64,000 nt of DNA. It comes from Klebsiella terrigena (GTDB lineage: Bacteria > Pseudomonadota > Gammaproteobacteria > Enterobacterales > Enterobacteriaceae). A model generated the notes under the pieces. That model saw only the letters and a program-made list of their open reading frames with translations. It was not told the origin of the DNA and did not search any database. The position numbers and the translations under genes were made by a program. Where the stretch lies: positions 57,436 through 121,435 of the forward strand of contig NZ_BJNO01000019.1 of assembly GCF_006539725.1 (NCBI RefSeq). The letters run 5' to 3'. Of the stretch, positions 44,510 through 55,341 are shown piece after piece; position 1 is the stretch's first letter, and the number at the start of each line of letters is the position of its first letter.

Positions 44510-45205
44510 ATGGAACTGGTTGACTGGCAGCAACGATTTGAAGCCTGGCTGATAGGGCATCACCCGCAGGGCGACTCCGCTCACGACATTTCGCATTTTC
44601 GTCGCGTGTGGGGCACCGCCCAGCGGCTGGCCGCCAACCGCCAGGTTGACCACCTGGTGATCCTCACCGCCTGTTACTTTCATGACATTGTCAGCCTGGC
44701 AAAAAACCACCCCGACCGCAGCCGCTCGTCGGTGATGGCGGCGCAAAAGACGCAGAGTATTCTGCACTCCTCTTTTGCCGATTTTCCCGTCGACCGCTAT
44801 CCTGCCGTACTCCACGCCATTGAGGCGCATAGCTTTAGCGCCGCTATTCCTCCGCTGAGTGAAGAGGCGAAGATTGTCCAGGATGCCGACCGGCTCGAGT
44901 CCCTGGGGGCGATTGGTCTGGCGCGCGTTTTCGCGGTCTCCGGGGCGCTGAATAATATCCTGTTTGATGCTGACGATCCTTTTGCCGATAGGCGCGAGCT
45001 GGATGACCGCACCTACGCGCTGGACCATTTCCAGTGCAAGCTGCTGCGCCTGCCTAAAACCATGCAAACCGCTGAAGGGAGAGCGATGGCGGAACACAAC
45101 GCCCGCTTCCTGGTGCAGTTTATGGCGAAGCTCAGTTCAGAGCTGCAGGGGGACCCTACCGCGCTGGATGAGGCGGTTTTGCGCCGCTTTGACCCACAGG
45201 CTTAA
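44510..45205 (+). CDS. yedJ: YedJ, HD-domain phosphohydrolase
   Basis: A 231-residue HD-superfamily protein. The metal residues are in [19 protein letters not shown] (first His), [11 protein letters not shown] (HD pair) and [20 protein letters not shown] (last Asp). These enzymes hydrolyse phosphomonoesters or nucleotides; the substrate of YedJ is not established. AGAGGAAAG precedes the ATG. The order yedJ-dcm-vsr matches E. coli. Confidence 0.9.
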   Translation: MELVDWQQRFEAWLIGHHPQGDSAHDISHFRRVWGTAQRLAANRQVDHLVILTACYFHDIVSLAKNHPDRSRSSVMAAQKTQSILHSSFADFPVDRYPAVLHAIEAHSFSAAIPPLSEEAKIVQDADRLESLGAIGLARVFAVSGALNNILFDADDPFADRRELDDRTYALDHFQCKLLRLPKTMQTAEGRAMAEHNARFLVQFMAKLSSELQGDPTALDEAVLRRFDPQA

Positions 45206-45261
45206 AACTGCCTGCGCTATTTGTGGTAATCTCTGCGAAAATTGTCCAGCTGGTTGAGGTT

Positions 45262-46695
45262 ATGCCGCAAAATTTATCTAAGGAAAATCCCCCGTCTTTG
45301 CCGGTAACGCAGGCCGGGGAAGACGCGCAGGCGTTATTGCGCCAGCTGATGGCAATATATGATGTGAAAACGCTGGTGGCGCAGCTGGTTGCCGTTGGGG
45401 AACAGCACTGGAGCCCGGCGATACTTAAGCGCGTCGCCACGGTGTCCCGGGCGGCCAGCCGCTTAGGCCATCGGGAGCGCGCGCATCTGGCATCGCTGCT
45501 GCCGCGGCCGCCGGCACACCATCCGAATTATGCTTTCCGCTTTGTCGATCTGTTTGCCGGTATCGGTGGCATCCGCAACGGCTTTGAAGCCATCAACGGG
45601 CAGTGCGTTTTCACCAGCGAATGGAATAAGCACGCGGTGCGCACCTACAAAGCGAACTGGTATTGCGACCCCGAGCAGCATCGCTTCAATGCCGATATCC
45701 GTGATATCACCCTCAGCCATCGCCTTGATATCAGCGATGAAGACGCCGCGCGGCACATTCGCGACACTATTCCTCAGCATGATGTGCTGCTGGCCGGCTT
45801 TCCCTGCCAGCCTTTTTCCCTCGCCGGGGTATCGAAGAAGAACGCCCTCGGACGCGCCCACGGCTTTGCCTGTGAGACGCAGGGCACGCTGTTTTTCGAT
45901 GTCGTCAGGATTATAGCGGCCCGGCGGCCGCCAATCTTTGTGCTGGAGAATGTCAAAAACCTGAAGAGCCACGACAAGGGGCGAACGTTCAGCATCATCA
46001 TGCAAACCCTCGACGAACTCGGCTATGAGGTCTCTGATGCCGGGCATAGCGGGGCGGACGATCCCAAGGTTATCGATGGCCGCAACTTCCTGCCGCAACA
46101 CCGCGAACGCATCGTGCTGGTTGGCTTTCGTCGCGACCTGCAGCTGCACGAGGGGTTTACCCTGCGCGATATCTCCGGGCTTTACCCGGCCCAGCGCCCG
46201 ACGTTTGGCGAGCTGCTTGAGCCGACGGTGGATGCCAAATTTATTCTTACTCCGGTGCTGTGGAAGTACCTGTATCGCTACGCGCGTAAACACCAGGCGC
46301 TGGGCAACGGTTTCGGCTATGGGCTAGTCGACCCGCGCAACCCGCATAGCGTGGCGCGTACGCTGTCGGCTCGCTACTATAAGGATGGTGCCGAAATTCT
46401 GATCGACCGCGGCTGGGATCGCCCGCTGGGCGAGAAGGACTTTGACGATCCGCAAAACCAGCAGCGCCGTCCGCGCCGCCTCACGCCTCGCGAATGCGCG
46501 CGACTGATGGGCTTTGAGTCCCCGCAGGGATACCGCTTCCGCATTCCCGTCTCCGATACTCAGGCGTACCGCCAGTTCGGTAACTCGGTGGTGGTGCCGG
46601 TGTTTGCCGCCGTCGCCAGGCTGCTGCAGCCGCGAATTGCGCAGGCGGTGGCCCGCCGCGATCCCGAGGATGATGATGATGGACGTTCACGATAA
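45262..46695 (+). CDS. dcm: Dcm, DNA cytosine-5 methyltransferase
   Basis: A 477-residue C5 methyltransferase. Visible motifs are [16 protein letters not shown] (motif I), [14 protein letters not shown] with the catalytic cysteine (IV), FVLENVKNL (VI), [11 protein letters not shown] (VIII) and [13 protein letters not shown] with [11 protein letters not shown] (IX/X). It methylates the inner C of CCWGG, as in E. coli, to which it is highly similar. The ATG at 45262 gives a length near the 472 of E. coli, though spacing to GAGG is tight. It overlaps vsr by 20 bp. Confidence 0.96.
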   Translation: MPQNLSKENPPSLPVTQAGEDAQALLRQLMAIYDVKTLVAQLVAVGEQHWSPAILKRVATVSRAASRLGHRERAHLASLLPRPPAHHPNYAFRFVDLFAGIGGIRNGFEAINGQCVFTSEWNKHAVRTYKANWYCDPEQHRFNADIRDITLSHRLDISDEDAARHIRDTIPQHDVLLAGFPCQPFSLAGVSKKNALGRAHGFACETQGTLFFDVVRIIAARRPPIFVLENVKNLKSHDKGRTFSIIMQTLDELGYEVSDAGHSGADDPKVIDGRNFLPQHRERIVLVGFRRDLQLHEGFTLRDISGLYPAQRPTFGELLEPTVDAKFILTPVLWKYLYRYARKHQALGNGFGYGLVDPRNPHSVARTLSARYYKDGAEILIDRGWDRPLGEKDFDDPQNQQRRPRRLTPRECARLMGFESPQGYRFRIPVSDTQAYRQFGNSVVVPVFAAVARLLQPRIAQAVARRDPEDDDDGRSR

Positions 46696-47140
46696 AGCCA
46701 CCCGCAGTAAAAATATGCGCGCCATCGGCACATTCGATACGGCGATAGAAAAACGACTGGCCGGACTGCTCACGCAGGCCGGTTTTTCTTTTACCGCTCA
46801 GGAGGCCACGCTGCCGGGGCGCCCGGATTTTGTGGTCAACGATTACCGCTGCGTTATCTTTACCCACGGCTGCTTCTGGCATCATCATGACTGCTACCTG
46901 TTCAAGGTGCCGGCAACCCGCACGGCGTTCTGGCTGAATAAAATCGACGGCAACGTGACGCGAGATCGGCGGGACGAGGCGCTGCTGCTTGAGCGGGGAT
47001 GGCGGGTGCTGATCGTCTGGGAGTGCGCGCTACGCGGGAAGAAAAAGCTTAGTGATGAAGCGCTTAGCGAACGCCTGGAGGAGTGGATCTGCGGCGGCGG
47101 CCACCGCGCGCAGATTGATACTCAGGGAATCGGGCCGTAG
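46676..47140 (+). CDS. vsr: Vsr, very-short-patch repair endonuclease
   Basis: A 154-residue endonuclease that nicks T:G mismatches arising from deamination of Dcm-methylated cytosine. The family start is [16 protein letters not shown], the catalytic aspartate is in LPGRPDFVV and the zinc/active region is [18 protein letters not shown]. It lies in the +1 frame over the end of dcm, as in E. coli. Four consecutive ATGs occur at 46670-46681; 46676 is chosen for spacing from GAGG and similarity to MADVHDK. Confidence 0.95.
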   Translation: MMDVHDKATRSKNMRAIGTFDTAIEKRLAGLLTQAGFSFTAQEATLPGRPDFVVNDYRCVIFTHGCFWHHHDCYLFKVPATRTAFWLNKIDGNVTRDRRDEALLLERGWRVLIVWECALRGKKKLSDEALSERLEEWICGGGHRAQIDTQGIGP

Positions 47141-47141
47141 C

Positions 47142-48053
47142 CTACTTTTCAACCTCACAGGGCGTGGCTTCGCTGCGGGCGGGGAACAGATACTTGCCGA
47201 GCGTCACCAGCACCACCGCAAAAATAATAACGCCGAGCGCCGTCCACTCGGTCAGCGACAGGCTCTCCCCGGCGAACCCGGTGCCTAATAACACCGCGAC
47301 CACCGGGTTAACGTAGGCATAGCTGGTGGCAACGGCGGGGGTGACGTTACGGATCAGGTACATGTAAGCATTAATCGCAATCAGCGAGCCGAAGATGGCC
47401 AGGTAGGCGACGGCAATAATCCCCGACCATGAGGGCATCTGCGTCAGCTTTTCCCCGGTCAGGGTAGAGGCGACCATCAGCACAATTCCCGCCGCGAGCA
47501 TCTCAACCGCGCCGGCCATCATGCCGGTGGGCAGCTCAATTCTCGAGCCATAGACTGAGCCAAACGCCCAGCTCATGGAGCCGATCAGGATCAGCAGCGC
47601 GCCCCAGGGATTGCCGCTTAAATTACCGCCGCTGTTGAGCAGGATAATACCCGCCAGGCCGATGGCGATGCCCAGCCACTCGATTTTACGCGTGGCGATG
47701 CCGAAAAAGCGGCTAAAGCACAGGGTAAATAGCGGGACGGTGGCGACCATCACCGCCGCAATACCGGAAGGCACGTGCTGATGCTCTGCCAGGGTGACGA
47801 AGCCGTTGCCAACGGCAAGCAGCAGAATGCCGATCAGCGCCGCGTTAAGCAGCGGTCTGCGCGCCGGGAGCCTGTGGCCGGTAGCCAGCAGATAGACGAT
47901 GAGCAGCCCTCCGGCAGAAAGGAAGCGAATACCGGCCATCATCAGCGGGGGCCAGCTGGCAACGCCAATGGCGATAGCAAAGTAGGTGGATCCCCAGATG
48001 ATATATAGCGCAAATAGCGCCCCGATAAGCGGTAATAACTGGCGGGTAGACAT
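47142..48053 (-). CDS. yedA: YedA, EamA/DMT-family transporter
   Basis: A 303-residue inner-membrane protein with ten predicted segments and two EamA repeats (ALYIIWGSTYFAIAIGVASW in the first, FGSLIAINAYMYLIRNVTPA in the second). It is a drug/metabolite exporter paralogue of RhtA; the substrate is not established. It converges on vsr with one base between the stops, as in E. coli, and is divergent from yedI. Confidence 0.92.
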   Translation of the reverse strand: MSTRQLLPLIGALFALYIIWGSTYFAIAIGVASWPPLMMAGIRFLSAGGLLIVYLLATGHRLPARRPLLNAALIGILLLAVGNGFVTLAEHQHVPSGIAAVMVATVPLFTLCFSRFFGIATRKIEWLGIAIGLAGIILLNSGGNLSGNPWGALLILIGSMSWAFGSVYGSRIELPTGMMAGAVEMLAAGIVLMVASTLTGEKLTQMPSWSGIIAVAYLAIFGSLIAINAYMYLIRNVTPAVATSYAYVNPVVAVLLGTGFAGESLSLTEWTALGVIIFAVVLVTLGKYLFPARSEATPCEVEK

Positions 48054-48237
48054 ACGTCCTCACGACGGTACAAAAATAGGAAGGGGGCATATAGTAAACG
48101 TGAAAACTACCTCGCTGGCGAGCGCTTTAATTACCCGGCGATTGTTAATTTTTTGTTGACTATTTGCTTTGCTGGGCGAGACGCGAATTTTGCCCCATAC
48201 TCTATGTTTAATAACCATAAAATGAAGGAATGGTATT

Positions 48238-49149
48238 TTGGCAGGAAGTAGTCTTTTAACCTTGTTGGACGATATTGCCACGCTGCTCGACGATATTTCG
48301 GTGATGGGTAAGCTGGCGGCGAAGAAGACGGCGGGCGTGCTCGGGGACGATCTTTCCCTCAATGCCCAGCAGGTGTCCGGCGTGCGGGCGAACCGCGAGC
48401 TGCCGGTGGTGTGGGGGGTGGCGAAGGGGTCGCTGGTCAATAAGGTGATCCTGGTTCCGCTGGCGCTTTTAATTAGCGCATTCATTCCGTGGGCGATTAC
48501 GCCGCTGCTGATGTTTGGCGGGGCCTTCCTCTGTTTTGAAGGCGTCGAGAAGGTGCTGCATAGCCTGCAGGCCCGCAAACACAAAGAGGACCCGCAGGCC
48601 CGGCAACAGCGTCTGGCGGCGCTGGCCGAACGCGACCCGCTGGCATTTGAACGCGATAAGGTGAAAGGCGCCATTCGTACGGACTTTATTCTCTCCGCCG
48701 AAATTGTCGCGATTACCCTCGGTATCGTGGCGGATGCGCCGCTGCTAAACCAGATAATGATCCTTTCCGGGATTGCCCTGCTGGTGACCGTTGGCGTATA
48801 CGGCCTGGTCGGCATTATCGTGAAGCTGGACGATATGGGCTACTGGCTGGTGGAGAAAAGCAGCGTGCTGGCCCGCGGGGTCGGCAAAGCTTTGCTGGCG
48901 GTGGCGCCTCGGCTGATGAAAGTGCTGTCGATTGTCGGGACGCTGGCGATGTTCCTGGTCGGTGGCGGCATCGTGGTCCACGGCATTACTCCGCTGCACC
49001 ACGCGGTGGAAAATCTGGCCAACGGCATGTCCGGGTTCACCGCTTCGCTGCTGCCGACGGGCGTAAACCTGGTGCTGGGCTTCATCATTGGCGCCGTGGT
49101 AGTAGCGGGCGTGAAGGCCATTTCCGCGCTTCGTCGTGCGGTAAAGTAA
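48238..49149 (+). CDS. yedI: YedI, DUF808 inner-membrane protein
   Basis: A 303-residue protein with several membrane segments, near-identical to E. coli YedI at its start ([20 protein letters not shown]). The function is unknown. The start is TTG at 48238, chosen because it gives the family N-terminus and has AAGGAA upstream. A stretch of strong conservation is [20 protein letters not shown]. Confidence 0.92.
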   Translation: MAGSSLLTLLDDIATLLDDISVMGKLAAKKTAGVLGDDLSLNAQQVSGVRANRELPVVWGVAKGSLVNKVILVPLALLISAFIPWAITPLLMFGGAFLCFEGVEKVLHSLQARKHKEDPQARQQRLAALAERDPLAFERDKVKGAIRTDFILSAEIVAITLGIVADAPLLNQIMILSGIALLVTVGVYGLVGIIVKLDDMGYWLVEKSSVLARGVGKALLAVAPRLMKVLSIVGTLAMFLVGGGIVVHGITPLHHAVENLANGMSGFTASLLPTGVNLVLGFIIGAVVVAGVKAISALRRAVK

Positions 49150-49224
49150 ATCCGTCGGCGGTTATGCAAAATGTCTCAGCTTCGTCTAAGGTGAAACAGT
49201 TTCTCCCGGATTACGGAGCGAAAA

Positions 49225-49395
49225 ATGGTATGGTTCATCAGCGATGAAGTCAGGCGGAAAAGCGGCGGGCCGCGCATGGTTGTGACCGGTTTTGCCAACG
49301 GCATGGTTGAATGCCGGTGGTATGACGGCTATGCCGTTAAGCGCGAGGCGTTCCGTGAAGATGAGTTGGTTCGTGGGGGAGGGGGCGCGGAATAG
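49225..49395 (+). CDS. yodC: YodC-family small protein
   Basis: A 56-residue protein (too short for usual frame cut-offs) reading MVWFISDEVRRKSGGPRMVV, then TGFANGMVECRWYDGYAVKR. This matches the DUF2158 family that includes E. coli YodC. ACGGAGCG precedes the ATG. It lies between yedI and dgcQ as in E. coli. The function is unknown. Confidence 0.85.
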   Translation: MVWFISDEVRRKSGGPRMVVTGFANGMVECRWYDGYAVKREAFREDELVRGGGGAE

Positions 49396-49411
49396 CTCTC
49401 CTGATCCCAAT

Positions 49412-49437
49412 AACGCCCGGTCTATACCGGGCGTTTT
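49412..49437 (+). terminator. Terminator after yodC
   Basis: AACGCCCGG-TCTATA-CCGGGCGTT followed by TTGT is a strong 9-bp stem 17 bp past the yodC stop. Confidence 0.85.
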
Positions 49438-49511
49438 GTCATTGTATGGCCCGGCTTTCCGACAGGGAGCGTTGATGGCGTTTGTTTCTATGATGGTACT
49501 GCGAGAGCACA

Positions 49512-51179
49512 ATGAATAAGTCGCTGTGGGGGAGAAAACTTCGCCGCCTTTCGAGCCCGGGACACGTGGTAAATTTTTGCTTTGTTGTGGTGCTATTTTT
49601 TTCTACCCTGCTGATATGGCGAGAAATAATGGTGCTGGAGGAGGCATATGTCGATAACCAGCACAACAATCTCGAAAACGTCGCCCATGAAATGGACGGC
49701 CTGCTGCAGTTTAATACCGACCGAATGATCTTTTTCCGCAACGGGATGCAGTCGGCGCTGGAAACGCCGCTAGATTTTATGATCCTGCGTAAGGCCGAGC
49801 AGGAGTACATCAGCAAGCGCCATGAAGCGATATGGTCGGTGGCGTTACACAATCGGCGTACGCTGCCGGTCTACGGCGTATCCGATGCTTTCATCGATAA
49901 AGATCCGACCCTGTCCCGCGACAATACCCTTTCCGGCAACGAGCTGATGGCTACGCTAGAGCTGGGCTATCTGCTGCGCCTGACTAACAATAACCGCGGC
50001 TTCACCGAGCGCATGCTGTACGTATCGCGCAGCGGCTTCTTTGTTAGCACCGAAGCGCTAACAAACACCACCCAGGCGCTGGCGCTTTATAGTGCTGCCA
50101 CCCGCTCCCCGTGGTTTACCCGTCAGGCCCAGCGAACGAATCCCGGACGCGGCGTAGTCTGGCAAACCTTTCCCGAGGAGGGCGCGCTGCGCGATGCCCA
50201 GGTGGTGACCGCCTCCGTACCGCTGGACTTCCGCCACTACTGGCACGGCGTGCTGGCGATGGACTTTTCGGTTCGCGAAATGAAGACTTTTCTGGTAAAC
50301 GCGGCGAAGGGCGGACAGGACGGTGAGTATCAGCTGTACGATAACCGGCTGAACCTGATTGCCTCTTCCGCACCGGGCAATGTGCTCACTCTGCTCTCGC
50401 CCCGCGAGCTGGAGACGCTGAGCTACGCCTTCTCGCACGATAACAAGGGCGGCATTCGCCTGTTAACCCGCTACATCAGCTGGGAAAAACTGAATAATTT
50501 TGATGGCGTCCTGCTGCGTATCCATACCCTGCAGGAAGGGGTCCGCGGCGAGTTTGGATCGATTACCATCGCCCTGATGCTGATGTGGCTGCTGTTTACC
50601 TCAATGCTGATTATCTCCTGGCTGGTTATCCTGCGTATGGTGCGCAATATGAGCGAGCTGCAAACGTCGCTGGAGTGGCGGGCCTGGCACGACGCATTAA
50701 CGCGGCTGTTAAACCGCGGTGGGCTATTTGAAAGAGCCATTGCCGCTGCCGGAGAGTGCGAACGCGGGAAGCGCCCGTTCGCGGTGATCCAGCTCGATCT
50801 GGACTTCTTCAAGCGGGTGAACGACCTGCACGGTCATCAGTCCGGCGATCGGGTGCTGTCGCTGGTTGCCAGCACGATAGCCAGCAACATCCGCGAAGGC
50901 GATCTCGCCGGGCGCGTGGGCGGGGAGGAGTTTTGCGTGGTCATGCCGAATACCACCCTGCAGGAGGCGACTGCGATAGCGGAGCGTATCCGCGTTCGCA
51001 TCAACAGCCGCGAAATACTGCTCTGCAACAATACGAGCCTGCGCATCAGCGCCTCGCTGGGCGTCAGCAGCAGCGAGGATTGCGCGGAGGTTAACTTCGA
51101 AAACCTGCAGTCGATAGCCGATCGGCGGCTCTATCTTGCGAAACAGAGTGGCCGCAACCGGGTCTGTTCTACGGGATAA
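49512..51179 (+). CDS. dgcQ: DgcQ (YedQ), membrane diguanylate cyclase
   Basis: A 555-residue protein. A membrane segment near 22-40 (NFCFVVVLFFSTLLIW) and a second near 355-375 enclose a periplasmic CHASE7-type sensor region. The C-terminal GGDEF domain has RDLDF-type metal site QLDLDFFKRVNDLHGHQSGD and active-site loop GRVGGEEFCVVMP. It makes cyclic di-GMP and in E. coli promotes cellulose production. The active site is intact. Position next to yodC matches E. coli. Confidence 0.93.
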   Translation: MNKSLWGRKLRRLSSPGHVVNFCFVVVLFFSTLLIWREIMVLEEAYVDNQHNNLENVAHEMDGLLQFNTDRMIFFRNGMQSALETPLDFMILRKAEQEYISKRHEAIWSVALHNRRTLPVYGVSDAFIDKDPTLSRDNTLSGNELMATLELGYLLRLTNNNRGFTERMLYVSRSGFFVSTEALTNTTQALALYSAATRSPWFTRQAQRTNPGRGVVWQTFPEEGALRDAQVVTASVPLDFRHYWHGVLAMDFSVREMKTFLVNAAKGGQDGEYQLYDNRLNLIASSAPGNVLTLLSPRELETLSYAFSHDNKGGIRLLTRYISWEKLNNFDGVLLRIHTLQEGVRGEFGSITIALMLMWLLFTSMLIISWLVILRMVRNMSELQTSLEWRAWHDALTRLLNRGGLFERAIAAAGECERGKRPFAVIQLDLDFFKRVNDLHGHQSGDRVLSLVASTIASNIREGDLAGRVGGEEFCVVMPNTTLQEATAIAERIRVRINSREILLCNNTSLRISASLGVSSSEDCAEVNFENLQSIADRRLYLAKQSGRNRVCSTG

Positions 51180-51407
51180 GCGCCCGAAGCTGGCCGTCTT
51201 CATCCGTTCAGCGCGGCGTGACAAAGTGCTGATATGAGATTTATCTTAAAAGAGGGTGGGAGTGAAATACGATTTATGGCGCAGCGGCATCAACGAAGCC
51301 TTCTGCCACCTGGGTTATCCAGGGGCCCGGCGTCATTGGCTATGTGTCTCAATTATTTTCTTCATCAATAGCTCTTGTCATGCAAAATAATTGAGGATAA
51401 TGTTTTC

Positions 51408-51493
51408 CACGCATCGGATCTCCCGGTGTAACGAATTTTCAAGTGCTTCTTGCATTAGCAAGTTTCATCCCGACTCCTGCGAGTCGGGATTTT
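51408..51493 (+). ncRNA. dsrA: DsrA small regulatory RNA
   Basis: The segment GGTGTAACGAATTTTC, then AAGTGCTTCTTGC..AGCAAG and the terminator ATCCCGACTCCTGCGAGTCGGGATTTTTTT match E. coli DsrA (about 87 nt), including the part that pairs with the rpoS leader and the hns-pairing middle. TTGTCA (51375-51380) and GATAAT (51396-51401) stand as a promoter, 15 bp apart. DsrA with Hfq activates rpoS and represses hns. It sits between dgcQ and yodD. The rest of 51180-51407 shows no gene. Confidence 0.9.
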
Positions 51494-51505
51494 TTTCGCC
51501 TGCGC

Positions 51506-51730
51506 CTAGCGGTTGACTTCGGTGACGCTAAAGTCGTGGATATCGAGCTCAAAGGCTTCCGCTAGCTCACGCCAGGTATGGTAATCGCGACCATCAATGC
51601 TCACGTGATGGGGATCGTCGCGGGTGCGCTGCACTTCGCTTTCGCTAATCTCATTAATTGCCGCCAGCAGGGCGTCAACATTGACGCTACCCCCGCTGCT
51701 ACCCGAACTGCTCTCTTTGGCGGATTTCAT
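51506..51730 (-). CDS. yodD: YodD
   Basis: A 74-residue acidic protein whose VDALLAAINEISESEVQRTR and YHTWRELAEAFELDIHDFSV nearly match E. coli YodD, reported as a stress-responsive small protein of unknown mechanism. The start at 51730 is chosen from two adjacent ATGs to match the family. It converges on dsrA. Confidence 0.9.
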   Translation of the reverse strand: MKSAKESSSGSSGGSVNVDALLAAINEISESEVQRTRDDPHHVSIDGRDYHTWRELAEAFELDIHDFSVTEVNR

Positions 51731-51851
51731 CATCGCTACCTCGCTTGGCTCCGACAGTGCCTCTTCAAGTATAGACGGTCTATAAAAACAGCGCTCATCG
51801 GGCGGGACGCTGCGCATCCGGCGGTTTTGTTCTACACTGGCTCAAAAATAG

Positions 51852-52052
<201 letters not shown>

Positions 52053-52094
52053 TCTGTCTGCGATCAAAACTGGCGGTTGCTGCCGCCAGTTCTT

Positions 52095-52718
52095 TCATCG
52101 CATGTTGACGTAAATCCCTGAGGTAATGTTTTCCGTCAGACGGACAATATGGTAAATCACCTGTTTATTGTGGGTCTGGATTTTCTTTTTAATATTGCCT
52201 TTGTGCGATGAAACGGTCTTAGCCTTGATGTTCATCTGCGTCGATATTTGCGATGTCCCGTGCCCGGCCATCCACATTTGCAGCATATTTGATTCGGCCC
52301 GGCTTAATGACAGCGTGGGTATATTGATGCGTCCGGCGCTGAAGCGATCGTATTTCAGGTGATTACCCAGAATATCATCAAGGTCTTTTGGCGTAAGCGA
52401 CTTTGAGCTAATAAGTAAGTTTTTGCGTACCAACAGATAGTGGTCAAAATGAACGTTAGCCAGCGCCATAAAGATCACAAATAGCGTACCGGGATAATCC
52501 GTAATGATTTGTCGGATAAGCTGATTACTATCTTCGCGATGAATAAAGCAATCTTCGTTGAGAAACACCACCGCCGGGCGGGACGATTCGCAGCTCTCTT
52601 TCAGGCTTGCCGCCGTTTGCACTTCGCTGATGTCACGCTTTCTTATTCCTCTGCTTGTCAGATACCCGGTTAATCCCAGTCGGGTATAGCTGCACAAATC
52701 CATGATAATCGTTGACAT
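52095..52718 (-). CDS. rcsA: RcsA, capsule activator
   Basis: A 207-residue LuxR-type protein matching RcsA in length and in the C-terminal helix-turn-helix ([20 protein letters not shown], then [20 protein letters not shown]). It forms a heterodimer with RcsB on the RcsAB box to switch on capsule synthesis and is normally limited by Lon proteolysis. Its presence fits a capsulated genus. In E. coli it is next to the fliE-R cluster; here that side has no flagellar genes. Confidence 0.95.
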   Translation of the reverse strand: MSTIIMDLCSYTRLGLTGYLTSRGIRKRDISEVQTAASLKESCESSRPAVVFLNEDCFIHREDSNQLIRQIITDYPGTLFVIFMALANVHFDHYLLVRKNLLISSKSLTPKDLDDILGNHLKYDRFSAGRINIPTLSLSRAESNMLQMWMAGHGTSQISTQMNIKAKTVSSHKGNIKKKIQTHNKQVIYHIVRLTENITSGIYVNMR

Positions 52719-53186
52719 GACCCATCCTCAATCAACACGTAACGATAATTCATCCTTCGCCGGTGAGCGCGATGAAGTCCATTTAAGTGGGTAATAAAAC
52801 AAGGTACAGTGTGGAAACCATTAAGTAACCTGAACTATTCCGTAATATTGCCTATAATTTGCCAGGAATACTCCCAAAGTAAAGGCGTGCATCATGTTAC
52901 GTCGGGGAATTAAAAGCAAAAACTTCCAGTTACAGATATGGTTGCCGGCCGGGAGTTATTCCCTTTTCGGATTTTCCTTATACTGGCTGGATAAATTCTC
53001 ACCTCACCAATATGGCCGTTTCATCAAAAACATTAATTAATAGCCGAATAAACCGAAGGCCATTTAGCGCTACTGGCGACTGGCCTGGATTCACGGCCGC
53101 TGGGCGCCGTTTTTCGCCCGCTGCAAGAGAGGTGGCAGGCTTAACGCTTTAATGCCACAATACTTTTTTATCGGTGTGTGGGATGA
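52719..53186. other. rcsA-yedD interval where the flagellar cluster is missing
   Basis: It contains the rcsA promoter and a 48-codon frame at 52894-53040 on the plus strand (MLRRGIKSKNFQLQIWLPAG start, no clear ribosome-binding site), probably not a gene. 53041-53150 is GC-rich and looks like decayed coding sequence. In motile relatives many fli genes lie in this interval. Confidence 0.4.
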
Positions 53187-53606
53187 ATGATGAAAAAGAT
53201 AGTAATTGCTGGCGCGCTGTTGACTCTCGCCGGATGCGTGCAGGTAGATAATTACAACGAGGTTGTCAAAGCGCCAGCGCCCGCCGGGTTAGAGGGATAC
53301 TGGCAATCAAAAGGTCCGCAGAGCGAAATGATGAGCCCGGATGCGATTGCCAGCCTGATTGTGACCAAAAATGGCGATACGCTCGATTGTCGTCAGTGGC
53401 AGCGAGTTATCGTCACGCAGGGTAAATTAATGCAGCGTGACGATCGGGTTTACAACGTGACGTCAGCTCTGGATATCTATCCTGTCGAACGCACCGGCAA
53501 TACCCTGGAGTATGACCGCATGACCCTGACTCGCGTCGACCGCCTCACTCCTGAGTGCGAGCAGGCGTGGAATAAATCCGCCGCCGCGACGAAAAGCGCG
53601 CACTAG
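53187..53606 (+). CDS. yedD: YedD lipoprotein
   Basis: A 139-residue lipoprotein. The signal MKKIVIAGALLTLAGC has lipobox LAGC; the body is the YedD family (GLEGYWQSKGPQSEMMSPDA). The function is unknown. Two ATGs in tandem occur at 53187 and 53190. It converges on amyA, as in E. coli. Confidence 0.9.
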   Translation: MMKKIVIAGALLTLAGCVQVDNYNEVVKAPAPAGLEGYWQSKGPQSEMMSPDAIASLIVTKNGDTLDCRQWQRVIVTQGKLMQRDDRVYNVTSALDIYPVERTGNTLEYDRMTLTRVDRLTPECEQAWNKSAAATKSAH

Positions 53607-53653
53607 GGCACCGACGGGCTGGCAGCGCGTCCAGCCCGCGATATTCACCTGAT

Positions 53654-55141
53654 TTATAACGTCTCTTCGATAACCCACACGCTGACGCTCCCGCCGCGGC
53701 AGGTAAACGTCGCGCAGCCTTCGTCGTCGGTTTCCACCGCCTCCTGCTGGTTGCCGAGAAAATCTTTCCAGCGCTTATTGCCATAATTGGCGCCAAGGGT
53801 TAGCGATTTCTCACCGTCATCACCGTTCGACAACACCACCACGCATCCCGGATCGTCATCGGTGCCGCTGCGGCTGAAGGCGATACAGTTCGGATGATCG
53901 AACCACAGCGTCTGCACGCCGTGAGCAAAGCGCTGGCGGGCATCAATCAGCTCGTGCAGCTGTTCGATAACCGGCATCTCGATAGCGTAAGTCTGGCCAT
54001 CTCCGCCGGTATCTTCATAGCTGGCGCCGAAAAGATCGGCATAAAAGACCGATGGCACGCCGTTCTCGCGCAGCAGAATAAGCGCATAGGCCAGCGGCTT
54101 AAACCACGGCTCAACCGGCGCCTCCAGCGCCTGCAGCGGCTGCGTATCGTGGTTGGTCACCAGGGTCACGGCGTGGAACGGATCGGCTTCAACCAGCGTA
54201 CCGCTAAAGATCTGGCTCATATCGTAATCGCGGCCCTGGCGCGAGGCCTCGTGAAACTTCATCTGCAGGGGCGCGTCGAACAGCAGCGTATTGCCATCCA
54301 CCATCGCGATATACTGCTGCAGCTTCTCAACTTCATGCGACCAGTATTCCGCTACGATAAACAGCGGCTTTGTCGCCACTTCCTGGACGTGATCGATCCA
54401 CTCCTTATAAAACCAGGCCGGAATATGCTTCACCGCGTCGAGGCGAAAACCGTCGCAGCCGGTCTGCTCCATCGCCCAGCGTGCCCAGTACTTGAGCTCT
54501 TCGGTAACCGCATGATTGCGGAAATCGATATTCTCGCCCATCAGGTAGTCGAAGTTGCCCATCTCATCATCGACCTGATCGTTCCAGCCTTCGCCGGTAT
54601 AGTCGTTAACGATTTTAAAAACGCCGTCTTCGTCCGGGTTCTCAATATGATCGATGCCGCTAAAGCATTTATAATCCCAGACGAACTGCGAATATTTACC
54701 TTCGCGGGCGGGGAAGTCGTAGCGGGTCCAGGCCTCGCACTCCACCACCTCTTCGGCAATTTGTGTACGATCCTGCTCGTCCACGCGCTGAACGCGGATG
54801 CTCTCTTTTTTATCGGCACCCATTTTGTGGTTGACCACCACGTCCAGCAGGACGGCGATATCGTGCTGTCGCAGCGCGGCGATGGCCGCCAGCAGCTGCG
54901 CCTTGTCGCCGTATTTGGTGGCGATGGAGCCCTTTTGGTCGAACTCGCCAAGGTCAAAAAGATCGTAGCTGTCGTAGCCGACGGAGTAGCCGCCGGAAGC
55001 GCCTTTATACGCGGGAGGGAGCCAAATCATATTGACGCCGATTTCGTTCAGGTTAGGTGCCAGCGCCTCAACTTCACGCCATAACTCGCCGCCGGTGGGG
55101 TAATACCAATGAAAGCACTGCAATAACGTGGGGTTTTTCAT
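53654..55141 (-). CDS. amyA: AmyA, cytoplasmic alpha-amylase
   Basis: A 495-residue GH13 enzyme, the length of E. coli AmyA, with no signal peptide. Conserved regions are [14 protein letters not shown] (region I), [10 protein letters not shown] with the nucleophile aspartate (II), [10 protein letters not shown] with the acid glutamate (III) and [11 protein letters not shown] (IV). It hydrolyses alpha-1,4 linkages in maltodextrins or glycogen. The ATG at 55141 gives the family start [15 protein letters not shown]. In motile species fliC-fliT lie on its upstream side; here the next gene is tcyJ. Confidence 0.96.
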   Translation of the reverse strand: MKNPTLLQCFHWYYPTGGELWREVEALAPNLNEIGVNMIWLPPAYKGASGGYSVGYDSYDLFDLGEFDQKGSIATKYGDKAQLLAAIAALRQHDIAVLLDVVVNHKMGADKKESIRVQRVDEQDRTQIAEEVVECEAWTRYDFPAREGKYSQFVWDYKCFSGIDHIENPDEDGVFKIVNDYTGEGWNDQVDDEMGNFDYLMGENIDFRNHAVTEELKYWARWAMEQTGCDGFRLDAVKHIPAWFYKEWIDHVQEVATKPLFIVAEYWSHEVEKLQQYIAMVDGNTLLFDAPLQMKFHEASRQGRDYDMSQIFSGTLVEADPFHAVTLVTNHDTQPLQALEAPVEPWFKPLAYALILLRENGVPSVFYADLFGASYEDTGGDGQTYAIEMPVIEQLHELIDARQRFAHGVQTLWFDHPNCIAFSRSGTDDDPGCVVVLSNGDDGEKSLTLGANYGNKRWKDFLGNQQEAVETDDEGCATFTCRGGSVSVWVIEETL

Positions 55142-55341
55142 CTTCCGTGCTCCAGACGTCATCAAGCTGACTCTTGCAGTATGAGAGATCTCCAGCAAAT
55201 ACGATCAATTTTGCGCGCGTTTTTCACTATGCCATAAACGGTATCGTATATAATAAATTGGAATAAGATGTAGCGGATAGATGTTGGTCCATCCGCATAA
55301 ACGCCTTACACTACAAAAAAATATCACTCTGTGGGGTCTCT

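Noticed and set aside
53894..55084. Long open frame antisense to amyA
   Set aside because: It is the shadow of a GC-rich conserved gene and has no start signal.
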